A stretch of DNA of 64,000 bases from Plasmopara viticola. Taxonomy: Eukaryota > Oomycota > Peronosporomycetes > Peronosporales > Peronosporaceae. The stretch's first letter is position 1. Each line of letters begins with the position of its first letter. The notes below the pieces were generated by a model. The model did no database searches. It was not told the origin of the DNA and worked only from the letters and a program-made list of their open reading frames with translations. The stretch is taken from the NCBI GenBank assembly GCA_001695595.3, contig MBPM02000157.1, forward strand, positions 1 through 64,000, written 5' to 3'. Position numbers and translations under genes: made by a program. Positions 46,701 through 57,100 of this stretch are shown here, piece by piece.

Positions 46701-47350
46701 GCTTCTTCTAATACTAGTTGTGCCTGCTCTCGCGTGGCTGCCTCGCTACTGGCCAATCGACTTGCTATCGGTCTCACATATATACTCAGAGCTGCTTCAT
46801 TAACCCCCAACTGCTCCGGAAACTTAGTCAGGAGCAAGTGGAGCCCCCTTAACGCTTGCACTTCGATTGCTCGAGACTTTTTTAGTGGATTAAGTACAGC
46901 TTGGATCAGACCTTCTAAAGTTCGAAGCAACACCTTGTGCCTCTCAGCTGGAAAATTTTGCTCCGTAAGGCCCCACAAACACAATTTATACGTGCTTTGG
47001 TCTTGTGTAGTGAACAGCAAACGCACTAGTTCACCGAGAAAGAAAGTCACATGATCATCCGAAAATACTGCGTTCAAGCCACGATGATGCATAAAATACG
47101 ATAAACAGCGCAGCATAGCATGCTGCACGTTGCTCAGTGCGTTGTGCTGTAGGTCAAAGTGCATCTCGTTCAGAAGCACTGGCATATGACGTTGTAGCTC
47201 CTTCACCGAAAATTCAGAGTCTTCCAGATACAGCAGCTCCTCGAGCTGCAAGTATGCGTCTAAACGCGTCTCCATATCACAAGATTGTGGAAAATGTATC
47301 TCTGTGAGCGCCGCTAGCGTCCGCGCAAGCTGCGCCTCCGCCGCTTCCAT
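43736..47350 (-). CDS. RIF1: RIF1 orthologue, telomere/replication-timing regulator
   Basis: 1204 residues in one uninterrupted exon. The N-terminal 500 residues are alpha-helical HEAT-like repeats with the Rif1_N pattern (GLWKLMLVLLKSRF, then MKEKDAAVRLMSMQAWSEIV). A central low-complexity linker follows. Around residues 925-990 lies the conserved C-terminal block (DLVGCSERITLLYRH, then KTIGDLSALPVEKV, then a PVTTVRRAL end) typical of RIF1 CTDs. At about residue 1076 is GRVAF, a good RVxF docking motif for protein phosphatase 1. RIF1 brings PP1 to chromatin to oppose DDK at replication origins and acts in telomere and break repair. It is shorter than vertebrate RIF1 (about 2400) but near yeast sizes. 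The start at 47,350 is the first ATG of the frame and lies 78 bases from the ATG of the divergent gene. Identity is from sequence pattern only, but several independent blocks agree. Confidence 0.85.
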   Translation of the reverse strand: MEAAEAQLARTLAALTEIHFPQSCDMETRLDAYLQLEELLYLEDSEFSVKELQRHMPVLLNEMHFDLQHNALSNVQHAMLRCLSYFMHHRGLNAVFSDDHVTFFLGELVRLLFTTQDQSTYKLCLWGLTEQNFPAERHKVLLRTLEGLIQAVLNPLKKSRAIEVQALRGLHLLLTKFPEQLGVNEAALSIYVRPIASRLASSEAATREQAQLVLEEACKHRKKWSQKTLAMVQNCANEYLLPIMNLHMEHSRPKDAVGLWKLMLVLLKSRFVSELGKLNQVLYVPEMCMKEKDAAVRLMSMQAWSEIVEIFHGCQNWIFNKAVVCFVMDPINLCLEQEVLLNVIDAAYSSWRKIVSVAVVDFNVYCKKQNQDVRQQQNLPEYKFWFGKLVMDSLFTLMRRIMKDKDGALTAELDQFINFTKQLLEPEEELLKGSTYSPFRGDYSNNTTLGGSSVDSFVKKRKPNDVGRTVNFKKTSTLGCTSYDSARITSEFVGIAFLIEDIFGAIQNFINISDESFDVKSQERVNDIVVAIWRGMCKRIHVFCLPVGSSNPALRIVRMSIDFALGILNPRSNSAGSLDLDASAKQAESYGKSQTTEIVVASNGFGLDWQLQLLAPLLSNGATIKILHTVVLHPKSKVFDHITKRMEYLKTMYVQCAIVLETWKYDINNELQVDFAANSNTLPYLMLNLLVEFAIFVDDVDNDHIDKNTLILATLDDVIKKLLMSIDASALQQDRGLEVIMQFGEESIHAAQNLFAFDFARGNKSMLDEFVKISKRLTSHTFESQQNASLLLDLHHSREKKGLSDSAIASTANFVTSNNTSDAKKGGARVASQGLASYGLCASSSCTIDGNISTKSSASSAKSGPASLLDDTFATPKRIEVVENKGDLHIFTSATEPPVKSLSAPPKLAVRHPQHSIFSTSRCIYPDLVGCSERITLLYRHFPLSFRPFFSFYKVKTIGDLSALPVEKVRTFGLKEPVTTVRRALDDFNGRKYRTKTLTGSLFRQSSGSVTTSPAISTTSMRTPSKRPLLLKSKDFSGPTLEKNGNKRARRSLVLFDIDSRGESKKALRKPKLAGRVAFCLQKREIGQSHVTRPGDDSHERFNFPEKFEAKKNLQDKVDTYTFKLLQHLRRSVYYVDKLVFEESNIQSEEACIQTSATFVGGVITNYLEAHDLVSRLAFQLKIAAERSSTRCQKLLDESGFKHA

Positions 47351-47428
47351 TTGGCGATTGTCGATGAATTGAATACCTAACAGCTTTACGTAAAGTTAGT
47401 GTGCCGGCCGACCTTTCAAATAGTATCC
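47351..47428. promoter_or_regulatory. Compact bidirectional promoter, RIF1 / small membrane protein
   Basis: Only 78 bases separate the two start codons, so both 5' UTRs and core promoters must lie here or overlap the coding regions. No TATA box is seen. Such tight spacing is common in oomycete genomes. Confidence 0.45.
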
Positions 47429-48180
47429 ATGGCTGGTAAGCACGACAAGAAGCCCGGGGATGACGTGCCGGCAGCCTTGTCCAAGCAACTAGATGAGGCA
47501 ATTGAGAATCATTGCGATGCTGATAGAGGACCTACGAAACAGGCGCGCGACTGTGAAGTAGACCAAGCCTATGAGCTGACAAAGTTAGCGCGTCGAGCGA
47601 TCAGCGAAAAGACACAGCAGGCGTGGGAAGCCACCAAGACGCTCACGGCGCCCGTTGTGGACGTTTATAAGCGTGCGGATGGTGAGGAAGGTACTCAGCT
47701 GCGCAAATATTTAGGTGCAGTGCGCAAAAGTCTCAACGAGCAGATTTTCACAGCGCAGATGCAGCTACAAGAGTCAAAGATGATCGCATACGACCAGATG
47801 GTGCCTATAAAGGACGTGCTGGCTGCCGCCCAACAACGTAAGTGCAGCCTTTTACTCGACACGGTACATTAAGATGCTCATTTTTGTACGTATCTGGTGT
47901 TTTTTTATACGTGCCAGAGTTGGTAAAGACAAATGGCTTCCGACGCGAACAACCAGAAATTGCGGCAGCTGGTCTGGTAATGTTGGTGGGTGTGCCATCC
48001 CTCTTGCTTCGTACGTAAATAAGATGTAATAGTACTGGATTTGGAGACTTAAATATTCGTGTGATATATTGTTATGCAGGTGGCAAGTGGTCAGCCGTAC
48101 GGCTTTCTGTTCTGGCGGTGGGCGCTAGTGCTGCGACGTGCTACGGACTGGACAAGTGGGCAGACAAGAAGAGAAAGTAG
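47429..48180 (+). CDS. Three-exon small protein with two C-terminal membrane segments
   Basis: Exons 47,429-47,837, 47,918-48,010 and 48,080-48,180, joined by GT-AG introns (gtaagt...ccag and gtacgt...gcag) in consistent phase, give 200 residues. The start is ATG in a ccATGG context; the open frame upstream of it has no other ATG. The first 120 residues are charged and helical (ALSKQLDEAIE, SEKTQQAWEATKTL). Near the C-terminus are two hydrophobic segments, AAAGLVMLVGVPSLLL and LSVLAVGASAATCYGL, followed by a basic end (DKWADKKRK). The layout recalls small mitochondrial inner-membrane or MICOS-type proteins, but I do not recognise the family. Probably housekeeping, given the shared promoter with RIF1. 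Confidence 0.75.
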
Positions 48181-48484
48181 CAGGAATTCATGCCGAAAAA
48201 TGACCGAACTGGTCTGAAATAGTAATATGAAATACCTGTATCTCCCTTAAGACACAAGTATAGTAACAGAATGAAGCATATTAAGGAGCCTGCAAATGGC
48301 AGCGACTTCACCAGTAAAGTATGGCCTACAGAGAATGCACTATTAAAAGGAAGGCAGCAAAGAAAACTTTGCCCGTGCATTTAGAAAGAGCTGCTGATTG
48401 TCACCTATCAACAACACTGGCTTTGTCATCAGCGTGCCCGGTAAGCATTAAATGCAAGAAAGAGCGGAGTAATTCCTTTTGCAC
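48181..48484. other. No gene seen
   Basis: 3' flank of the three-exon gene; short frames only. Confidence 0.4.
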
Positions 48485-48780
48485 TTTAATGTCTCTACAT
48501 CAGTTGCGGTGCGCATAAGAAATACAGTCATGCCTTGCAGCAATAACAACTGATATGTATAAAACAGAGACAAATCAAATGCATTGAGGCGCACTTCTCA
48601 ACAAAGGTTGCGCGATGTTCGATTGATTTTTTACTTTTGTCCATAATACACATAAACAAATTTGTAATCTCGAAAGATTAGACAAGGCGCTGGATCCAAG
48701 TCCCAGCGATCCGAGACTCGATCCACTTTCCCCTCAAAAGTTGCGCTTTAGCTTTTGTGATTTTAAAATTATATTTTTAG
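48485..48780. repeat. Ancient fragment of the tRNA array unit plus a second old element
   Basis: 48,485-48,580 follows the array flank (taatgtctctaca..agttgcggtgcgc) at about 75-80% identity. From about 48,585 to 48,780 it instead matches 51,880-52,070 (aaaggttgc.cg.tgt, later cccctcaaaa.ttgcgcttt). That element is present only in the diverged units. Confidence 0.65.
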
Positions 48781-48785
48781 GGAAC

Positions 48786-49133
48786 CATTAAACTGCTTTT
48801 CGGAAAAGGTTGGGGTGACGCCCTCCTTCCAAGCGCGGGGGCTAAATGCTCGCGCGCTTAGGGCAGATGCTCTCGGGCATCTGCAGGTCTCTAACGAGTC
48901 TCACCCTCGACGCGACGGTCTCCAGCACTAGGGCGCCACCTGGGCCCTTACCAAGTCAGAATCACACAAAATAATGGAAGACCCTCACGGCCTCGGTGCT
49001 GGCTGCACTGCCCGCCGAACGAGACCCGACGTATGCGGACACCACTCTATGCCGTGGACTAGCCATAGAGCCTAGCACGTGCATAACTTGGCAACGCGAT
49101 AACGTAATACAATACAACAATACATTAAACTGC
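48786..49133 (+). mobile_element. SINE-like element, copy C, with 11-bp target-site duplication
   Basis: The body is 48,797-49,122 (326 bp), flanked by cattaaactgc at 48,786-48,796 and 49,123-49,133. Same family as copies at 17,840 and 41,852; the tail is gtaatacaatacaacaata. Immediately downstream the 20-bp word aaactgccggtacccttt occurs twice (about 49,127 and 49,151). Confidence 0.85.
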
Positions 49134-50129
49134 CGGTACCCTTTTGGTAAACTGCCGGTACCCTTTGATTTAAGCCAATGAGATTAAAGTAAATCCACAA
49201 ATGGGAGCAGTTTATCTCTGTTAATGAACACAGTGTTTTTTCAAGGCAGTACCAAGCGTGACCCTCTAAAAGCAGGTCTCTTGACGTAAACTTCCAGTTG
49301 TACTAATTAATGTATGCACATGACACAGTAAGACGGTCTTTAACTTTACTACGCTGAGCCGTGATTGTTGTTTCCTACATAGTGCAGCTGCTGAGAATTT
49401 TCTGAAAACACCATAAATCCATTATGAAGAGGTCAAATTCCATTTGACACAGTTGCCGAAGAGCATCGTGAGGAAGTCATGAGGTTTGCTGTCATTCGTT
49501 TAATAGAAAAAAGCTTCGGGACCTCACAGCTTGATGTCATTTAGTTCCAAGCGACCGACACTAGTGCAGCTCTAACAAATCGCAGCAGTATCTGTAAAAG
49601 TTGACACTGTAGTGGGATTACTGAACTTTGGAATCTGAGACTTCTAACTCTATTACTTGCATCAGTTCGATTTGCGATCTATCTCGGTCGTGCTTCCTAA
49701 TGAGCACGATCCGATTGAGCATCAACTGCCTCGCTTCGCGACTTTTGTTGAGATGAGCACGTGTTGGTGTAATGCCACAAGCGGGAGAAGAACGCTGTTT
49801 GAGCGACCAGAAGTCGGCTTTGAGGCGCTTATACTCTTCAGTGTTACGGCTGACAGCGCAAAATTGTCGACAAAACTACGCCAATTATGTAACCCAAGCA
49901 AGATGTGGCAGCAATAGAAGCGCGAGCCACGCTAGCTGATTCAAGATCTTGACAGGAAGATCCGAAAATAATAGGAGACAGCGGTTTGTGCAGACCACAA
50001 GACTCTCATCTCGACTGAATGACAGGATTGTCAGCACAGTGGTAAAGACTTGCACATCGTGCACATACTGCCACATAGACCGCGTTTCTACGCTGCCTGC
50101 ATGCATTCGAGGTACAGTTTTTGGCTTTT
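49134..50129. other. No gene recognised
   Basis: Short frames only (up to 86 codons at 49,657-49,917); no motif recognised. Confidence 0.4.
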
Positions 50130-51190
50130 AAACTATTATGACAGTGACGTCGACCATGTACTTTTTTTTAGCGCATGACCTCTTGCTCCATCCTTTTGGC
50201 ATCGAGGGAATGCGATTGGTAGTCGATGAGCTGTCCAAAATATCTGCAGTCACCTCCAAGGCGTTTATGATTACTGGGGGTCGATCATGATGGACCCAGT
50301 AAGTTTAGCTGGTCATCCACCCAATTTTAGTGGCGAGGAGATGGAGAGATTCTTTACCACCATCGGCTAGACCAACTTGGAAGAGAAAACTTTAATATTT
50401 TGGGCTCCGATACGATAGGCGATCTATCCACATCCATTCGGAAGATCTCACTAAGCACCCAATTTAAACGGCATTGCAGCTACCTTAAAACAAGTTGCAC
50501 CTGAGCTGTTTGGATTGTGTCTCAAAAGGTTTGATTTTGAACTTGGATGTGTTGAGCTTCTTTTTTAACATCGTTGATTTGCTTTCAACGTACTCTGCTA
50601 CACCAGAAGGAAATGCTTTAAAATTTCGTAATTACAGGCCAGCGCACAAATGCAAGAATCGGTATAATATTCTTACTTTCCGACACCGGACTTTCCTTTC
50701 CGAACTAAATCGACCTGACCAAAAGGCTATCATAAAATGCAATTTGCTTCAAAAACATGTCTGACTTTTGTCCGACTTACAGAACTTGGTGACGGAGCGA
50801 GACGACGTTGGGTACGCAGTCTTTTTCCTTTTTTAAAAAGAAACACGATTGGTAAAAGAAATTTTTCGCGCTCAAGGCTCTCGACCGGACAGGGTGTAGA
50901 GGCGGGAACTTACCTTGGTTCAGTTTCTGTACACTCCACCACAAGCGCGTATCATCATCAACGGCTATGTGCAAGAAGCCGTCAAGCCAACGAGCAATAT
51001 CAGGCAGGGAATTTTTATCTCGATATTGGGGTTTTTTGTCGTGATCGAGACCTTGAAAACATGCTACGACAGCATGAAGAAGTTATTATCTGTCACTTTA
51101 ACGACTTGATGGTGACCAGCATCATCTTTGATGACGACTCGACGCTTCGTCCCGTGCTATTGATCGCCACGGATATGTCATCTTCTTGAC
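50130..51190 (+). mobile_element. LINE reverse transcriptase remnant
   Basis: At about 50,915-51,045 the plus strand reads PPQARIIINGYVQEAVKPTS, then NIRQGIFISILGFFVVIETL. This matches the RT block in which an NG turn precedes (V)RQGdPlSp.lF.l.iE.L. At about 51,099-51,140 FNDLMVTSIIFDDDSTL sits in the place of the FADDT catalytic box. Frames are broken and the catalytic residues altered, so this is older than the LINE at 25.6 kb. The extent to the left (from 50,130) is a guess from weak similarity. Confidence 0.55.
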
Positions 51191-51461
51191 TCTGCGGCTT
51201 GTAGTATGGAGTCATAGGAATGTGGTTTTTCTCGATTTTTGACTTTAGCAAGATTACTAGCTGCGCAATTTTTGCACAATAATATATTTGCTTCATCCGC
51301 AATAGCTTGGACAAAAGCAGGGCACTCAAGCCGTGTTTGCGAGAATCGCTAGACACTACGATTATGTGGCTGGGCCACCAAGGGAAGCTCGATACTGTTA
51401 GCGGGGTGACCGATCACAAGAATCTTTTGGGTTGAAGTTATTTAAGTTGTAATACACCACA
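51191..51461. other. No feature recognised
   Basis: Short frames only, between the LINE remnant and the old array. Confidence 0.35.
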
Positions 51462-51665
51462 CCAGGGTTGCGGGTTCGAGCATTACATCGAACAAATTTT
51501 GTAATCAACCAGACCTGAAGAACGGACGACCCCAACCAAAATGTTGTCGACTTCGATTAAAAAAAGTAACATAAAAAGGGAACTTCAGGCTTAAATGCAA
51601 ATGTAGAAATCTTAGCCAAGCCGAGATGGTATAGGATGTGTTAAGTAAACAAACATGACGACTTT
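51462..51665 (+). mobile_element. Old copy of the tRNA-derived SINE
   Basis: It aligns with 16,000-16,207: B-box region gcgggttcgagc, then gtaatcaaccagac, aaatgtagaaatc.tagccaagccgaga.ggtatagg and the tail gacaact/gacgact. About 80% identical by eye; most of the tRNA-like head is missing. The sequence after it (actgagcaatacgg) corresponds to the tRNA-Thr target site of the young copy, so both copies sit at the same position in the array unit. Confidence 0.7.
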
Positions 51666-52474
51666 AACTGAGCAATACGGCTTGGTAGGCTTAATTAACT
51701 TACACACAACTAATTGTACACAAAAGTATCAAGCGCAAAAAAGAGCGCAGTATTTTTTAGCATTATAATGTCTCTACATTTATCGCGGTTAGCGTAAGAA
51801 ATGACAGTCATGCATTATAGCAATATCAAATGATATTTATAGAACGCAGACAAGTCTAATGCTGCGAGGCGCAATCCTTCACAAAGGTTGCACGGTGTGA
51901 ACGTATTTATCTTTTGTTCTTATGTACACTGAGCCCATAAATAAATTTGCGGACCCAACAGAACGGAGCACTGATGAAACGCTGGATCCTCGTCCCGGTG
52001 ATCGGGGGATCGATTCACTCTCCCCTCAAAACTTGCGCTTTGGTGATTTTGTAACTATGCTATCCTCGCTAATTAAGTTAGATAACAAACGATGCATACT
52101 GTAAATAAACTGTTATGAAATATGATAACGAGCCGAGTAACGACTTCAAATCCCAAAATAAAGCGCAAGACTCCTCGTTCATGCGTAAAGTCTTTGCATG
52201 GGCCGCGTTATACTATCTGTATCGCTCCAACTTGTTAGGCTGATCACCGAAGAAATCCATTTGATCGATGATTAAAAGCAGCTTCAAATCGCGTGCTTGG
52301 ACCTCACATCCAAAACCACTTTTATAAAAGAGGCATCTCGGTTTGTCCCGGATTAAGCGCATGTCATCCGATGGGCAAACTTTTTGTCGATCGTCGACTC
52401 GATGGGCAAAAAGCTTAAATGCCTGGAAGGCAAATGAAAAGGCCGTTGACTGGCTGACGTGAATTGTAATAAAG

Positions 52475-52555
52475 AGACAGCTGTGCGATTCGAACTCACG
52501 CGAATTACCGCATTTACTGGGTAGGTGTACGTCTAAACCACTCGGCCAAGCTGTC
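52475..52555 (-). pseudogene. tRNA-Ser relic
   Basis: It aligns over 81 positions with the array tRNA-Ser. The T-arm B box is kept, but the variable arm (gaattaccgcat) and anticodon region (ctgggtaggtgtac) are changed so that no GCT anticodon stem forms. Non-functional. Confidence 0.75.
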
Positions 52556-53449
52556 ATCCCTGTTAATTATCAATTACGCTGGCTACAAACTTATTCGACC
52601 CTAATCTAAGCAAAGTGTAACACCATAGTCATGCAAGTCGCTCATAAGACACATTAAACTATAGACACGACACAAAGCAAACTACGTTGGATGCATTGAT
52701 ATGGTTTTTTTCGGAGCGCATGTCAAGTTCGAGGGTGTATATATACGTACAAGTTTGAAAAAATGAAACCCATGCGAACAAGATGACTTTTCATTGCACA
52801 TAGAAAACTTGTTGTCATCGTTTTTAACGTCTTCTATACTTACCACAGACACAATCGCAATAGCTTACTTGCACAGTCTTATCTTAAACTTCCTACTTCC
52901 GTTAGACAGTCATACTGTGTGTAAAGGTGCATAGCGTACCAAACGAACAGTATGTGTCCCACTACAAACCACCACTCGAAAAGTGCATAACGGGATCGAT
53001 CCACTCTCTCCTAAAATTTGTGCTTTAGCTATTTTGAAACTGTATTGTTTTGCTAATCTTGCCATTTTTGTTCTATAGAAAACGATGTCTATCTTATTCA
53101 AGCTGATTTGTGATATGACAACAAGCCGAGCAACGCTTTAGATCCCAAACAATAGTACAATGCTACACGTTTATGACAAATTCTTTGCCCAGAGCCACGC
53201 ATATTATCATCTGTTCAACTTTGTACGGCTGATCACCGAGGTGGCCCTATCGATCGATGCTCGAAATTAGCTTTAACCTGTGTGCTTGGACCTCACGTCC
53301 GAAACCACTTTCATAAAAAGGCACCACGTATTAAGAGCAAGAATCCGATGGGCAAACGTGTCGGTCATCAACCTCGATTCACAAATGGCTTAAATGCTTG
53401 TAAGGCAACTGAACAGGTCATTGAACGACTGACGTGAAATGTGATAGTG

Positions 53450-53531
53450 CGACAGCTCTAAGTTCCAAACCCGGGCAAATTAGCCTGTTAACTTAGCAGG
53501 CTAACACTTTAACTACACAAGCCAAGCTGTC
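53450..53531 (-). pseudogene. tRNA-Ser relic
   Basis: The anticodon region (ttagcaggctaac) is kept, but the T arm is degraded (taagttccaaacccgg) and the D arm altered (acacaagcc). B box lost. Confidence 0.7.
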
Positions 53532-54092
53532 ATCCCTAACGGTCACCGTACACAATAACTTCAATCCTTACTTGAGCAAATCGTACTACCACTTCTATGC
53601 AGATCGCTCATGAGACACATTAAATATAGCACACGACACAAAGCGTGCTACATTGATAAGACACTAAGAAGAGACCTGGCGATGACCAATGTTTGCAGAT
53701 GTATTGATGTCGATATTTCGGTGCGCATGTCGAGTTTGAGAGTGTATATATATATGTACAACTTCAAGAAAATGTAACCCATGCGAAAGAAATAACTTTC
53801 TAGAGCACACTAACAACTTGCTGCCACTGCTTCATAACCTCTTCTATACTAACCAGAGACACAATCACAAAAGCTTACTTGCATAGTTTTGGCGTTAGAC
53901 TTCTTTCTTCCGTTTGAAAGTCATACCGTGTGTAAAGGTGCCGTGCGCACCAATCGAAGAATATGTGGACCGCCACATCCACTACAAGAAAAAAGAAAAT
54001 TACATGACAAATAAACATCAAAATGAGCGACAGAAAGCATATTTGATCGCTCTGGCCCAATATACGTGAAGCAGCATTAAAAAAGGCAAGAA

Positions 54093-54165
54093 GGGTCTCA
54101 AGGCGGATTCGAACCACCGAACTTTTGCTTACGAAGCGAGTATTCTACCACTAAGCTATACAGAC
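54093..54165 (-). pseudogene. tRNA-Thr relic
   Basis: It keeps the CGT anticodon loop and TTCGAA-type T loop, but the acceptor strands (ggtctca and cagac) no longer pair. Non-functional. Confidence 0.75.
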
Positions 54166-54170
54166 GTTGT

Positions 54171-57100
54171 AGGCATAATTGATTTGCAAACACGTATTAT
54201 ACACACAATTCTTGGCGTTTTCATTGCTCTCCACTCAAAGGACTCGCAGTTCAGATAAGGTTAAGGGTGGGCTCATACACCTAACGAACGTTACAAAAAG
54301 CAAGGCCTCTGAAAAGCATTTGTCAGAGTGTAGCGCAACATTTGTCTGCTGCTTCCAAGATATCAAACTTGCGTCACGTACAACTCGCTCTTTGGAAGAT
54401 GCTTTGGCCAACAAAAGAAAGTCGCTTGCACAAATGACCACATCAAGGCTAAGCTCTTAATACAGACATTTCATTCGATAAACATAATAGGTGCCAATTC
54501 GTAGTCTATATTCTAAATATATTATCGAGCGCAAAAATGCCAAAGTCGAGTGGTTTGCCTTTTGACACCAACTGCTGATAGTTAGTAGATAGGCAAGTTG
54601 TCATTTCCAATAACGAAGTATGGCATACTCATAAACGCCTACAAAGCCCCGAAAAAAAAGGCCGCTTGGTGATGAAATGAAACCATCAATTCGTTTTTCG
54701 AGACCTCATATGCACTTGTGCAGCCATCTATAAGAGATCTGCCAAAGAGTCAAGCACACGCTTGCTCCTATTCAGAGTCGACCAGTACCGGTAGCTTGTA
54801 AATTCTTTATGAGCTTAGACTTCATATATGGCTTTGTCTAATGCTTGCGGCAACACGGCAGTGTGTTGTGCGTATTATGCCAAGGATGATGGAATGTCTA
54901 GCATCGTTTCTAGCCAATGTACCTAAGGGCACAACAAGCTTTACGTACCCAGCATCTGTATAGAATAGTATTAACATATTCTGTGACACAGATTAAGTGA
55001 CATTTCGACCAACAATAATAGGGCGATACCTAGTTCTAAGTAGCCAATAAAGAAGTTATAAATGATTTAAATGCCATAGCTGATGCATATTAGTGAAAGT
55101 TATCAAACTTGATAGTGAGTGTAGGATATTTACCCCACAAAGAAACTTGAATAAAATAAAATATGGAGCTGATTTTGTATTTTGGAGTACTGTCGATATA
55201 TTTGTTTGGGGTATTAGGGCAAATAGTGCAGTGACGTGGTTTTGTTTGATTATAGGTTAGTCGGAAAGCGATCTGTGACTTGCACTTGGTCTGAAAATGG
55301 AACGAAGGTCAGAGACTTGATCTCACACTTTCTTTAAGCAAAACCTAACCGCAAACTAACAAACAGCGAAGCTGCTGAAGGCCCCGTCTATTATTATCTT
55401 GATCTTTCGGCTGACAAAGATCTGAGTTCTACATCTGCTATTTTGCATACACTGTTTTAACTGTTACAAGCTCGCTTGCTCAGGTCCGTACGTGAGGCAC
55501 TACCAGCCACCTTGTGGTCGCCAAGACAACTTGCCTCATCGAAAAATTTTAGCGCGAGGGCAATGAGGGGCTAGAAACGACTCAGGCCATATTTGGGGGT
55601 CATTTCTATTAAATTGAAAAGGACAACGTAACACGAAGAGAAAAAACGGAAGAATGAGCTTTTTGATCTTTTAATTGTGTACGCAGACCCATGTCCTTTC
55701 AAGAACTTAAAGGGTTTATCAATGCGATCTCGAATCTTGTTTGTTTTAACCCGTATTCTCCTCTAGAGTAGTAGAATCTTAGCGTTTTATTATAGTTTCT
55801 TACCAATAATAAATTTGTCCATGCTTTTTGTTCTATGCTTTTTTCTTTCATTTTCGTAGAACTTGATCGCATTTTGACATGTATATACATATACCCGACA
55901 CTTCAAAGATAAAGATGAGTATTTCTATGTAAGAACGATAATCAAAGTAGAGACTCGAGAGAGCATTCTATCAACCATCTGCTCCAACTTAGCTGCACTT
56001 CATGAAACTTTCTAAAGCAATTAACCATGTTAATTCAATATGTTATATGATAGGCACATTTTTGAATGTGTATTGAAGTGGCTCTCGCAAATTTGCGAGA
56101 GAATCTTCACCGCGAACTGTGGTTTGGGAGTTATGTGGTCTTACTTCGCGTCCCACTTCATCTACAGCGTCACTTTATTAAGTGGTTCTTTTATACTTTT
56201 TGCGTCCGTCTTGGCCGGATATTAAACGAAAGATCGTGTTGTGTCAAAGTCTTTGGACGACACGCCACGTATGTTACCAATCAGATCAACTATCGTGTGA
56301 GCTTTATAATTATTCGAGCTTTTTGTGGCCATTCTTCCTTAAAAGACTTGACTGCTTCCAAGTCAAGGTAGAGTTGATTAGAAGCGGTCACCTCGTCTGG
56401 CCAAGCCTAGCTTCTGGCCGACGTATTTCTCTGGTTGCGTAGTGTACGGTGTCTGTGAACTACCTCCTGCCATTAGAAAGCCACCTATCAAACAAAAGTT
56501 GTCTCTGTTTGAAGCTACACTTTATATTTGCAATGCTCTGACAGCATAATGGTCTCTGTGAAATAACTGGTCATACTGAAGCCCTTTTTGAAGCAAGTAA
56601 TTAGCGAATTTGATTGCTAGGTCCTTGTGATGTGCAACTTCTAATCATCACGCTTGATCTGATAAATTTTACATTTGATCAAACACGTACATCCTGCTGA
56701 TCTGACTAGTTGATCACGGTAACTCCAATACGCAAGTAGATTGCGGATGCGTTCTTTTCCTATTATTTTTTCTTTTTTGCGGTTTCGGCCTTCATCCGCT
56801 CGGTAGTGATTCGGCTTTACATTTTGTTCCGTGATGTAAGCCTATTGGATCCTCCATGCGAGGCAACTTTTTTCAGTCATCACTGCGATTTGCAGCTGCA
56901 GCTTTATGTTTATGTACAACACATGTAAGTCGCTCACTGTGTGCACATGCTTACACGTGCAAAAGTCGCAACGCGCTTAAGCATAGGCACGATCTTTATT
57001 TCCAGTGTGCCGCTCTGTGGTTCGGCCCGCATTGACCATCGGGCCTCGGTTGCCACAGCAGTGACGCCTTCCATGGCCTTGAGCGCCGCGCGAACATAGA

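Larger units (their letters stand above)
51666..54170 (-). repeat. Ancient, diverged tRNA-array units (inverted orientation)
   Basis: Two units in the same order as the inverted young array but roughly 20-25% diverged: unit flank at 51,666-51,870, the 102-codon region, a tRNA-Ser relic, the 78-codon region, then the same again up to a tRNA-Thr relic at 54,093. The two open frames of the young units are broken by stops and indels in both old units. Extra sequence absent from young units lies at about 51,880-52,065 and 52,985-53,075 (both with ggatcgat.cactctc.c). It replaced the first tRNA-Thr. Confidence 0.8.
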
